The notes beneath the pieces were generated by a model. The model did not search any database. It was not told the origin of the DNA and saw only the letters and a list, made by a program, of their open reading frames with translations. A stretch of 64,000 bases of DNA, from positions 3,472,001 to 3,536,000 of the forward strand of contig OZ243957.1 of the NCBI GenBank assembly GCA_965214585.1, written 5' to 3'. Below are positions 56,879 to 64,000 of this stretch, piece after piece; position 1 is the first letter of the stretch, and the number at the start of each line of letters is the position of its first letter. A program made the position numbers and the translations under genes. Source of the stretch: JAHCHG01 sp965214585. Its GTDB lineage: Bacteria; Acidobacteriota; Blastocatellia; Pyrinomonadales; Pyrinomonadaceae.

Positions 56879-57805
56879 ATGAAAAACTTAGCCGCAATCG
56901 TCTTTCTGACATTTTGTTTTGCCCAAATAATCGCGGCGAAATCTCCATATATCGTAGTTTTGGGAACGGCGCAGGACGCGGGCGTTCCGCAGATGGGTTG
57001 TATGTCGGAATTTTGTCAAAAGGCTTGGAAGGACGAGAAACTGCGGCGAATGGTTTCTTCGATTGCGCTGGTTAATCCTGATACGAATCAGCGTTGGATT
57101 TTTGACGCAACGCCTGATCTGCCCGCGCAGTTTCAGCTTTTAAAAGAGGCGACGAAAGATTTTTCCAATAACTTGAGTGGAATTTTCTTGACTCACGCGC
57201 ACATCGGGCATTATACGGGTTTGATGTATCTCGGCAGGGAATCAATGGGGGCGAAAAACGTGAAAGTTTTCGCAATGCCGTTAATGAAAAAGATGCTCGA
57301 AGGAAACGCGCCGTGGTCGCAGTTGGTTGAACTGGAAAATATCTCGATTCAAAATCTGGAAAATCAAAAGGAAATAAATCTGACCGAAAACTTAAAAGTC
57401 GAACCGTTTTTAGTTCCGCACCGCGACGAATTCAGCGAAACCGTCGGTTACAAAATTTCTTCGGCGAACAAAACGGCAGTTTTTATTCCCGACATTGATA
57501 AGTGGCAAAAGTGGAATCGGAATTTGGAAGACGTTGTAAAACAAAACGATTTCCTTTTCCTCGACGCGACGTTTTACGCCGACGGCGAGATTCCGCGCCC
57601 GATGAGCGAAGTTCCGCATCCGTTCGTTTCCGAAACGATGGAATTGTTGAAAAATCTACCCGCAAAAGACAAAGCGAAAGTTCACTTTATCCATTTCAAT
57701 CACTCAAATCCTTTGGTGCAGGGAAATAAACAGAAGATCAAAGAAGTAAGATCGAAAGGTTTTAACATCGCACGCGAAAAACAAGTAGTTTACTTGAGTG
57801 AGTAA
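56879..57805 (+). CDS. PqqB-like MBL-fold metallo-hydrolase, exported
   Basis: This 308-residue protein has a signal peptide (KNLAAIVFLTFCFAQIIAAK). The metallo-beta-lactamase fold follows, with IVVLGTAQDAGVPQMGCMSE, the metal motif FLTHAHIGHYTGLMYLG (HxHxGH, where the usual Asp is Ile), EPFLVPHRDEFSETVGYKIS and VHFIHFNHSNPL. It is close to PqqB, but PqqB is cytosolic and no pqq genes are nearby, so an extracytoplasmic hydrolase of unknown substrate is more likely. HxHxGH instead of HxHxDH may change metal binding. Confidence 0.83.
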   Translation: MKNLAAIVFLTFCFAQIIAAKSPYIVVLGTAQDAGVPQMGCMSEFCQKAWKDEKLRRMVSSIALVNPDTNQRWIFDATPDLPAQFQLLKEATKDFSNNLSGIFLTHAHIGHYTGLMYLGRESMGAKNVKVFAMPLMKKMLEGNAPWSQLVELENISIQNLENQKEINLTENLKVEPFLVPHRDEFSETVGYKISSANKTAVFIPDIDKWQKWNRNLEDVVKQNDFLFLDATFYADGEIPRPMSEVPHPFVSETMELLKNLPAKDKAKVHFIHFNHSNPLVQGNKQKIKEVRSKGFNIAREKQVVYLSE

Positions 57806-57863
57806 CGCGGAAAATACCGCTTTATAAAAATTAAGCAGACTAGACAAAATAGCAATAGAATTC

Positions 57864-58213
57864 GTTTAGAGTAACGCCTTTAGGCGTGAAAACGCCAGCG
57901 AAACGCGGCGGAAAACGCCTAATGGTCTTTGACAAATAAATCTAACATTAAATCAGCCATCGTAGATGGCATCGGCATAAAGCCTAGCGTGGAGCGAAGC
58001 GAAACGCTGGGTTGTTGACAATAAACGGTTGAGAGGTATCGTAGATAGCGTTCGAAATATCCGTCGCCATCTACGATGGCTGGAATCTATTTTTCCATTC
58101 CGACCTAGCTCTGCCGATGCTCACGCTTTATGCGAGTCGCCCGCATACGCGGGCTGAAATCGGAAATTTTTTGTTAGATTTATTTGTCAAAGACCATTAG
58201 GCGTTACTCTAAC
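57864..58213. repeat. Large palindromic element with 34-bp perfect inverted repeat
   Basis: GTTTAGAGTAACGCC at the left end mirrors GGCGTTACTCTAAC at the right end. AACGCCTAATGGTCTTTGAC and the 14 bases after it (57914-57947) recur perfectly inverted at 58172-58205. Inside are a second palindrome (GCCATCGTAGATGGC and CCATCTACGATGGC) and the AGCGTGGAGCGAAGCGAAACGCT hairpin. No gene is visible in the 57806-58248 gap, which this element fills. Confidence 0.83.
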
Positions 58214-58248
58214 ATTTCAAAAATATCTTATTATATTTGCTTACCTGA

Positions 58249-59235
58249 TTAATTTCTATAAATCTCAACAACTATCTCGCCGCCTAAATCAACAAAACCG
58301 CGATACATTCCTTCGGAATTAAACGGCAGAGCGACGTTTCCGAGTGCGTCAACCGCAATCAAACCACCTTCGCCGCCGATTTCGGTGAGATATTCGACGG
58401 CTTCATCAGCGGCTCTTTCGAGCGAAACATTTTTATATTTCATACGCGCCGCAACGTCGTAAGCGGTGATCGCTTTCATAAAATATTCGCCGTGTCCGGT
58501 GCAGCTAACGGCGCACGTTTGGTTTTCGGCGTAAGTTCCCGCGCCGATGATCGGCGTGTCGCCGATTCGTCCGAATTTTTTGTTGGTCATTCCGCCCGTC
58601 GAAGTCGCCGCCGCTAAATTTCCGTTTTGGTCGCAGGCAACCGCGCCGACAGTTCCAATTTGGGATTTGGGATTTGGGATTTGGGATTTGGGATTTTTAT
58701 TATCCGTTATCCGTTTTCCATTATCCGCTTTCCCCGCGTGATCGAGTTGGACAACGCCTTGTTTGCGGGCTTTGAGCAGTTGGTTGTGGCGAAATTCGGT
58801 GAAAAAGTATTCATCCGGCGCGAATTCGACGTTCATATTTTTGGCAAATTCGTTTGCGCCTTCGCCGGCAAGCAAAATGTGTTCGGTTTTTTCCATCACG
58901 AAACGCGCGAGTTTTATCGGGTTTTTGACGTTGCGAGCGAAGGCGATTGCGCCCGCATCGAGAGTTTTGCCGTTCATAATCGCGGCATCCATTTCGTTTT
59001 TTCCGTCGTGGGTGAAAACCGCGCCGCGTCCGGCGTTAAAAAGCGGGCAGTCTTCCAAAACGATGACCGACGCTTCAACCGCGTCAAGCGAAGTTCCGCC
59101 GTTTTGCAAAATGCCCCAACCCGCTTGAAGCGATTTTCTCAATCCTTCGCGGTATTCGTTTTCGAGTTCTTCGGTCATCGAAGTTTTCGTGATCGTTCCC
59201 GCGCCGCCGTGAATTGCCAATGCGATTTTGTTCAT
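58249..59235 (-). CDS. iaaA: Isoaspartyl peptidase/L-asparaginase, with repeat-encoded insertion before the catalytic Thr
   Basis: This 328-residue Ntn-hydrolase of the plant-type asparaginase family has LAIHGGAGTITK at the N-terminus, NAGRGAVFTHDG, and the autocleavage site GTVGAVACDQNG with catalytic Thr195 followed by GGMTNKKFGRIGDTPIIGAG and CTGHGEYF. It hydrolyses beta-aspartyl dipeptides such as the beta-Asp-Arg released by cyanophycinase. Immediately before the cleavage site lies NGKRITDNKNPKSQIPNPKS, encoded by heptamer tandem repeats (58658-58735). It lies in the linker normally removed or flexible after self-cleavage, so activity may be kept. Confidence 0.92.
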   Translation of the reverse strand: MNKIALAIHGGAGTITKTSMTEELENEYREGLRKSLQAGWGILQNGGTSLDAVEASVIVLEDCPLFNAGRGAVFTHDGKNEMDAAIMNGKTLDAGAIAFARNVKNPIKLARFVMEKTEHILLAGEGANEFAKNMNVEFAPDEYFFTEFRHNQLLKARKQGVVQLDHAGKADNGKRITDNKNPKSQIPNPKSQIGTVGAVACDQNGNLAAATSTGGMTNKKFGRIGDTPIIGAGTYAENQTCAVSCTGHGEYFMKAITAYDVAARMKYKNVSLERAADEAVEYLTEIGGEGGLIAVDALGNVALPFNSEGMYRGFVDLGGEIVVEIYRN

Positions 59236-59261
59236 ATAATTTTTGAATTGAAATTTATAAT

Positions 59262-59927
59262 TTAAATTTTCGTGCAGCGGAAAAGCCGCAGCGTTCCCAA
59301 AATTGTCTTAAAACTTCCGGTTCGCTCGATTTTTGCAAAGCCGTTTTCTTCGAGCAGCAACCCCAAACGCCCGTTGAGATTTTCCAGAGTTGTTTCGTCG
59401 CCGTCAATAATTCTGACGAAATTTGACAAAACTTTCTGCGATTTTCCGGCGGGCAAACCGTAATCCGCCAGATGAAACTCGCCGCCGTATTTCAGCACGC
59501 GCAAAATTTCCCGAATCGTTTCGATTTTACGCCCGTGCGTTAAATGATGAAAGGAAAGCGTCGAAAAAATACGGTTGAAAAATAGATCGGGAAAGGGAAG
59601 TTCGCCGGACATTGCTTGATAAAAATGGATTTTTGCATCATATCTTTTCGCTTTTTCGATTGCCGTTCTTAAAATTTCTGCATCGGCATCAACCGCAAAA
59701 ATCTTCGCGCCGGGAAATCTTTTTTTGATGCCGATGCAGAGCGTTCCCGTGCCGCACGCGAGGTCTAAAATGTTTTGCCCGTTTTGAAGATTTGCCTGCG
59801 CGATTATCGCGCGTTTAAATGGAAATTCTTTTGTCGCAAGACGCACGAGCGGATCGTAAAATCTGGTCAGCCAGTTAAATCGCAAAGCGGGAAGATATTG
59901 ATTTTTCTCTGCTTCCATCAAGTTCAA
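59262..59927 (-). CDS. Class I SAM-dependent methyltransferase
   Basis: This 221-residue protein has the SAM-binding motif I ILDLACGTGTLCIGIKKRFP, the acidic end of beta-2 in KIFAVDADAEIL, and motif post I/IV LPFPDLFFNRIFSTLSFHHL, as in UbiE/COQ5-like and Methyltransf_11 enzymes. It is cytosolic; the methyl acceptor is unknown. The gene starts near the isoaspartyl-peptidase gene on the same strand, 26 bp upstream of it, and may be co-transcribed with it. Confidence 0.87.
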   Translation of the reverse strand: MNLMEAEKNQYLPALRFNWLTRFYDPLVRLATKEFPFKRAIIAQANLQNGQNILDLACGTGTLCIGIKKRFPGAKIFAVDADAEILRTAIEKAKRYDAKIHFYQAMSGELPFPDLFFNRIFSTLSFHHLTHGRKIETIREILRVLKYGGEFHLADYGLPAGKSQKVLSNFVRIIDGDETTLENLNGRLGLLLEENGFAKIERTGSFKTILGTLRLFRCTKI

Positions 59928-59982
59928 TTGTAATGAAAATTTACCGATAAACCACTTGTAAACTGCGATAAATTTTCAATAG

Positions 59983-60192
59983 TAATGTGAATCAAGAGTA
60001 GAAATGTTTAATCCTTGGAACGCCGTCCATCTTGGCGGCAATGAGTGCGGGAGCGCGAAAATTTCGGTTGCGGAACTTTACAGTTGCAATGCTCATTCGA
60101 GAAATTCAGCTTTGCTCAAACGTTTGCCGCGTTTGCTGCCGCCAAGATGGACGGCGTTCCATTAGAAAAATTTTAACTCTTGATTCACATTA
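59983..60192. repeat. MITE-like palindrome with 17-bp perfect terminal inverted repeats
   Basis: TAATGTGAATCAAGAGT at 59983-59999 and ACTCTTGATTCACATTA at 60176-60192 bound a 210-bp element. The inner arms GGAACGCCGTCCATCTTGGC and GCCAAGATGGACGGCGTTCC also pair. The outer words are TA, so a TA target duplication is possible. The rest of the 59928-60557 gap is A/T-rich with no gene seen; it should hold the promoter of the downstream large gene. Confidence 0.82.
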
Positions 60193-60557
60193 GTAATAAA
60201 TTAGTTGGAAAAAACAAGCCATCTGCGTCGGCGCAAGCCATTGCTGCCGGCAAGAGTTTGATAACTGCTCCGTTAATTTGAACAGCAAAAAATGATTGAC
60301 TAAAATTGTGCAAAAATTTATACTGGCTTTTAATTTGCTTTGACCAAAGGATTTATTAGTTTTCAAAAATTAATACAGTTGCTAACAGATTGTAAAATAA
60401 TAACTTACAAGTTTTTGTGAAGTTTATTCGGGAAAGCGTCGAATAGCGTAGATCAGAATAATTTTCTATAAATGCAGCCCTGATTTCACTCAATTTGAAA
60501 AATCGGGATTTCTTTTATTTGAGAAGTATTAAAAGTCACCTAATTGGAGTAAAAAAA

Positions 60558-63500
60558 ATGAAAAGAACAAAAAAATCTGCAATTGCCGTCTTACAAATTT
60601 TTTTGCTGATAATATCGGCAGTTCTAATCGGCAACGCCGCCGCGGGCGATGTTGACACGAGTTTTAAGGCGGCGGTTGAGATTCAGCCGTCCGGGACAAT
60701 TTATGATTCCAAAGTGCAGGCGGACGGCAAAATCATCATCGCCGGCAATTTCAGCGTCGTAAATGACGTTGGAAATACGGCAATTGCCCGCTTGAACGCC
60801 GACGGTTCGGTTGATAAATCTTTTAACGCTCCGACTTTGCTGAAGGGGATCAGCAATTCGATACCGAGCGTTCGCGCCGTTGCAATTCAGAACGACGGCA
60901 AAATTCTGGTCGGCGGAGAATTTGAAACTTCTTTTGAAACGGGCGTCATAAGAAGTCTTATCCGCTTAAATACCGACGGTTCTCTGGATGCTTCTTTTAA
61001 TTCATCTAATTTGGTAAGCGGAGGAATCGTCTATGACATCGAAATTCAACCGGACGGTAAAATTTTGATCGGCGGTAACTTCGGTTTGCAGAATTCAGCG
61101 CGAAGAAGTCTGGTTCGGTTTTTACCGAACGGAGATATTGACACGACTTTTTCCAGCCTGAATCTTTCCTTTGTAAAAGATTTACTGATTCAGCCCGACG
61201 GAAAAATCGTCTATACAGGACAGGATACGCCGTCGGGAAATTTCATTCTTCGACGCTTGAATTCGGACGGCACGAGCGACTCTTCTTTTGCGGTCAATAC
61301 TTTTAGCGGGTCGGGAGTTTCTCAGATAATCAGGCAAACGGACGGTAAAATTATCGCTGTCGGCGGCTTTGAACTCGTCAACGGATTTTCTCAAAAATAC
61401 ATCGCTCGATTTAATACCGACGGAATGTTTGATACGACTTTTGATACGAGTAATTCCGGTATAAACAGAATTCTTTTCAGCGTTGATCTGCTTTCAAACG
61501 GCAAAATCATCATCGGCGGCATTAACGAATTTTTTAGTCAAATACCGGGAATCAGGGTTTTAAACGCTGACGGAACGAGAGACAATACTTTTAATTTTCC
61601 CGCAAGTAATTCTAATTATACCGTTTATGAGATAAATGTTATTTCGGACGATAATATTTTAATCGGAAAACAGGCTGCCCGCGCCATTCTTCCTTTGGAT
61701 GAGAAGATTTTTTCCAAAATTGACTCGCGGGGAAACACAGACGCGAATTTCAGTCCGGCGATTGGAATCAACGGAACGGTTTACAGAACAAAAGTTCAAT
61801 CCGACGGGAAAATCATCGTCGTCGGCGGATTTTATCAAGCTAACGGACGAGAGCGCGTAAGAATTGCCAGATTCAATAAAGACGGCTCGCTCGACGAATC
61901 TTTCAACCCGATGATTTACGACAGAGTAAGTCCTTTCGCAGATTTCGGTCCGGTTGATATTCAGGCGGACGGCAAAATTCTGATCAGAGAATTCAGACTT
62001 AATAAAGACGGTTCGATTGATAACACTTTTAAGGTTAATACGGCTGCTAACGTCTTAGGGGCGAGAGATATTACTGTTCAGCCCGACGGGAAAATTATCT
62101 ATGCGGGAACTATGCTGAGGCGCGTAAACTCCGACGGTTCGATAGATAACACATTTAATGTTAATTTTGAAGGACTCATTTATCAGGCTGTGCTTCAATC
62201 CGACGGCAAAATTCTGATCGGCGGAAGATTTTCGCAAATCAACGGCGTGAATCGGAGCAATATCGCCCGTTTGAATTCCGACGGCTCAGTTGATACGACA
62301 TTTAACCCAGTCGGCGGCGCGAACGGGTTTGTTTATAATATCGCCGTGCAGTCCAACGGCAAAATCCTGATCGTCGGCGGATTTACGGGCGTAAATTTTG
62401 ATACGAGCCACAGATACGTGGCGCGTCTGAACGCCGACGGAAGTTTGGACAACACTTTTCAGGCTTTTACCGATAAGGAAGTTTTCGGCTTAAAAATCGA
62501 ACCGAGCGGCAAAATTCTGATCGGCGGAGCATTTACTTTGGTAAATAATGTTCCGAGAAATTATTTTGCTCGGTTAAATTCCGACGGTTCGCTTGATACG
62601 ACCTTTAACGTCGGTTCGGGAGCGAACGATTTGGTTTGGGAAATCAATCTCGACGGCGATAATAACATTTTAGTCGGCGGCGCGTTCTCGAAATTTAACA
62701 ACAAAAGTGCCGTCGGCATTGCAAGGCTTTTAAACCAAAGCGTTCCGGCGAAAACTCTGTTTGATTTTGACGGCGACGGGCGTGCGGATATTTCCGTTTT
62801 CCGACCTTTGACCAATCGCTGGTATCAATTCAGAAGTTCAAATTCGCAAGTTTTTGAAGCGACTTTCGGAATTTCAGGTGATGTTTTAGCTCCCGCCGAT
62901 TACGACGGCGACGGCAAAACCGATCTCGGCATTTTCCGACCTTCGACGGGCAGTTGGTGGTATCTGTCAAGCGTTGACAACGGACAGAAAAACGTCCAGT
63001 TCGGCGCAAACGGAGATGTTCCGCGCCCGTCTGATTTTGACGGCGACGGCAAAGCCGATTATGTTTTGTTTCGTCCGTCAAATAACACTTGGTATCGTTT
63101 GGGCAGCACCGGCGCGACTTCAAATGTGCAGTTCGGCATCGCGGGCGACAAACCCGTAACCGGAGATTTTGACGGCGACGGCAAATCGGATGTGGCGATT
63201 TTCAGACCTTCGACGGGAACTTGGTGGTATCAATCATCAATCAACAACGCGCAAAAAGCGACGGCTTTCGGAATTGCAGCGGACATTCCGGCTGCGGCGG
63301 ATTACGACGGCGACGGCAAAACCGATTTTGCGGTATATCGCCCGTCAACCGGAGTTTGGTATATTCTGAACAGTTCAAACGGAGGGGCGACAATCGTAAA
63401 TTTCGGAATCGCGGAAGACAAACCCGCAGCGGCGGATTATGACGGCGACGGCAAAGCGGACATCGCGGTTTACCGTCCGTCGAGCGGAGTTTGGTATCTG

Positions 63501-63581
63501 CTCAAATCAAAGGAAGGCTTTACGCAGATAAAATTCGGAATCAGCACGGACGTTCCGATTCCGAATGCTTTTGTGCCGTAA
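60558..63581 (+). CDS. Secreted delta-60 repeat and FG-GAP/VCBS-like repeat protein
   Basis: This 1007-residue protein has a signal peptide (SAIAVLQIFLLIISAVLIGN, cleavage near AAAGD). Residues about 30-730 are a dozen or more delta-60-type repeats with the consensus VQ(P/S)DGKI(L/I)IGG.F, IARLN(A/S)DGS and DTTFN. The C-terminal ~270 residues hold six FDGDGKADIAVFRPSTG-like FG-GAP repeats, with putative calcium-binding DxDGDGxxD turns. It forms one or two beta-propeller-like domains and is probably surface-exposed or released. The ATG at 60558 follows GGAG and is preferred over the upstream TTG at 60495. Such proteins are typical of Blastocatellia. Confidence 0.93.
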   Translation: MKRTKKSAIAVLQIFLLIISAVLIGNAAAGDVDTSFKAAVEIQPSGTIYDSKVQADGKIIIAGNFSVVNDVGNTAIARLNADGSVDKSFNAPTLLKGISNSIPSVRAVAIQNDGKILVGGEFETSFETGVIRSLIRLNTDGSLDASFNSSNLVSGGIVYDIEIQPDGKILIGGNFGLQNSARRSLVRFLPNGDIDTTFSSLNLSFVKDLLIQPDGKIVYTGQDTPSGNFILRRLNSDGTSDSSFAVNTFSGSGVSQIIRQTDGKIIAVGGFELVNGFSQKYIARFNTDGMFDTTFDTSNSGINRILFSVDLLSNGKIIIGGINEFFSQIPGIRVLNADGTRDNTFNFPASNSNYTVYEINVISDDNILIGKQAARAILPLDEKIFSKIDSRGNTDANFSPAIGINGTVYRTKVQSDGKIIVVGGFYQANGRERVRIARFNKDGSLDESFNPMIYDRVSPFADFGPVDIQADGKILIREFRLNKDGSIDNTFKVNTAANVLGARDITVQPDGKIIYAGTMLRRVNSDGSIDNTFNVNFEGLIYQAVLQSDGKILIGGRFSQINGVNRSNIARLNSDGSVDTTFNPVGGANGFVYNIAVQSNGKILIVGGFTGVNFDTSHRYVARLNADGSLDNTFQAFTDKEVFGLKIEPSGKILIGGAFTLVNNVPRNYFARLNSDGSLDTTFNVGSGANDLVWEINLDGDNNILVGGAFSKFNNKSAVGIARLLNQSVPAKTLFDFDGDGRADISVFRPLTNRWYQFRSSNSQVFEATFGISGDVLAPADYDGDGKTDLGIFRPSTGSWWYLSSVDNGQKNVQFGANGDVPRPSDFDGDGKADYVLFRPSNNTWYRLGSTGATSNVQFGIAGDKPVTGDFDGDGKSDVAIFRPSTGTWWYQSSINNAQKATAFGIAADIPAAADYDGDGKTDFAVYRPSTGVWYILNSSNGGATIVNFGIAEDKPAAADYDGDGKADIAVYRPSSGVWYLLKSKEGFTQIKFGISTDVPIPNAFVP

Positions 63582-63588
63582 TTTACGA

Positions 63589-63636
63589 ATATGCTCTAAT
63601 AAGTGAATAATTACAAATTCACTTATTAGAGCATAT
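63589..63636. terminator. Perfect 20-bp stem between convergent genes
   Basis: ATATGCTCTAATAAGTGAAT and ATTCACTTATTAGAGCATAT form a perfect stem with an 8-nt loop, followed by TTTTAATTTT on the plus strand. It overlaps the last codons of the minus-strand gene and terminates the large repeat-protein gene. Confidence 0.88.
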
Positions 63637-63999
63637 TTTAATTTTGTTGATTTGCACAAAACTGTAAATTGCCAAAATGCAGCCGATAATTTCAGCGATT
63701 AGAAGATAAATGATGATAATTTTCGGCGTTCCGTCCAAGACAAGACCGAACGTGCGTCCGATTGCAAAACCGCCGAGAGAAACCGCCTGCACAATCAAAC
63801 CGACGCGCAAAAAAGTTTTATCAAATAAGCAGTAACCGAAAAATAAAGCCAAACCGAGCAGAAATCCGCCGTAAGTTGCGCGAAAGTCAATGATTGCCGT
63901 TGCAGTCGGCAAAGAAATGTCCACTCCTTCTGCCATCTCAACGGGAAAAAGCAGACACGCGAAACCGATTCCGCCGAAAACCAAAACCGAAACGAATGT
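63619..63999 (-). CDS. DUF4345-like membrane protein, 5' end cut
   Basis: The frame is open to the window edge, so the N-terminus is missing. The visible 126 residues contain FACLLFP, DISLPTATAIIDFRATYGGF (an N-terminal loop then D-x-RAxYGG, typical of DUF4345), LLGLALFFGYCLFDKTFLR, VGLIVQAVSLGGFAIGRTFG and IIIIYLLIAEIIGCILAIYS. Four membrane helices are expected. Function unknown. Confidence 0.75.
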   Translation of the reverse strand, partial: TFVSVLVFGGIGFACLLFPVEMAEGVDISLPTATAIIDFRATYGGFLLGLALFFGYCLFDKTFLRVGLIVQAVSLGGFAIGRTFGLVLDGTPKIIIIYLLIAEIIGCILAIYSFVQINKIKICSNK

Positions 64000-64000
64000 T

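Noticed and set aside
56878..57805. Assignment of the MBL-fold protein as PqqB proper
   Set aside because: It has a signal peptide and HxHxGH in place of HxHxDH, and no other pqq gene is nearby, so only PqqB-like is supported.

Overview
The window looks like chromosomal DNA of an acidobacterium, most likely of the Blastocatellia/Pyrinomonadaceae type. This is an inference from gene style: two large secreted TPR-CHAT proteins, a Ser/Thr kinase fused to TPRs, a secreted protein with delta-60 repeats followed by FDGDGKAD..FRPS repeats, a DUF4097-like beta-solenoid protein, and intergenic spacers full of short tandem and palindromic repeats. No rRNA or tRNA gene was recognised.

Layout. (1) 1-11.9 kb: a surface-polysaccharide locus. 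It holds a fused dehydrogenase (cut by the window edge), two GT4-like glycosyltransferases, an asparagine-synthase-like amidotransferase, a FemAB/GNAT-like acyltransferase, a YdcF-family protein and a beta-helix protein on the plus strand, with a GT39-like membrane glycosyltransferase convergent to them. (2) 12-19.3 kb: a kinase-TPR protein, then a minus-strand polymorphic toxin/immunity array. One full-length toxin is followed by an immunity gene, an orphan toxin tail, a second immunity gene, a 5'-truncated toxin copy, a third immunity gene, another orphan toxin tail and a fourth immunity gene. (3) 19.5-22 kb: small redox and sulfur proteins. (4) 22.3-23.9 kb: an intact IS4-family element (16-bp terminal inverted repeats, 8-bp target duplication) inserted in a palindromic repeat. 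(5) 24-38 kb: two paralogous TPR-CHAT proteins flanking small secreted or membrane proteins, several of which share a conserved 27-bp upstream element. (6) 38-48 kb: housekeeping genes (HAD phosphatase, FAD-linked oxidase, DUF2254, uvrB, Fis-like HTH, purC, HEAT-repeat protein, peroxiredoxin). (7) 48.4-52.3 kb: cyanophycinase and cyanophycin synthetase; an isoaspartyl peptidase that could finish cyanophycin breakdown lies at 58.2-59.2 kb. (8) 52.3-56.8 kb: a decayed chromosomal integron with eight recognisable attC sites, a half attC, small cassette genes, a duplicated ORF-less cassette, an attI-like junction and an integrase gene cut down to its N-terminal domain. (9) 56.9-64 kb: MBL-fold hydrolase, palindromic elements, isoaspartyl peptidase, methyltransferase, the 1007-residue repeat protein and a partial membrane protein.

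Two regions are the most novel: the toxin/immunity array at 14.5-19.3 kb, which shows successive decay of cassettes, and the integron remnant at 52.3-56.8 kb. A third theme is heptanucleotide tandem repeats. They occur as inverted pairs in spacers and in frame inside at least three proteins. Family names come from motif reading and memory; no database search was run.
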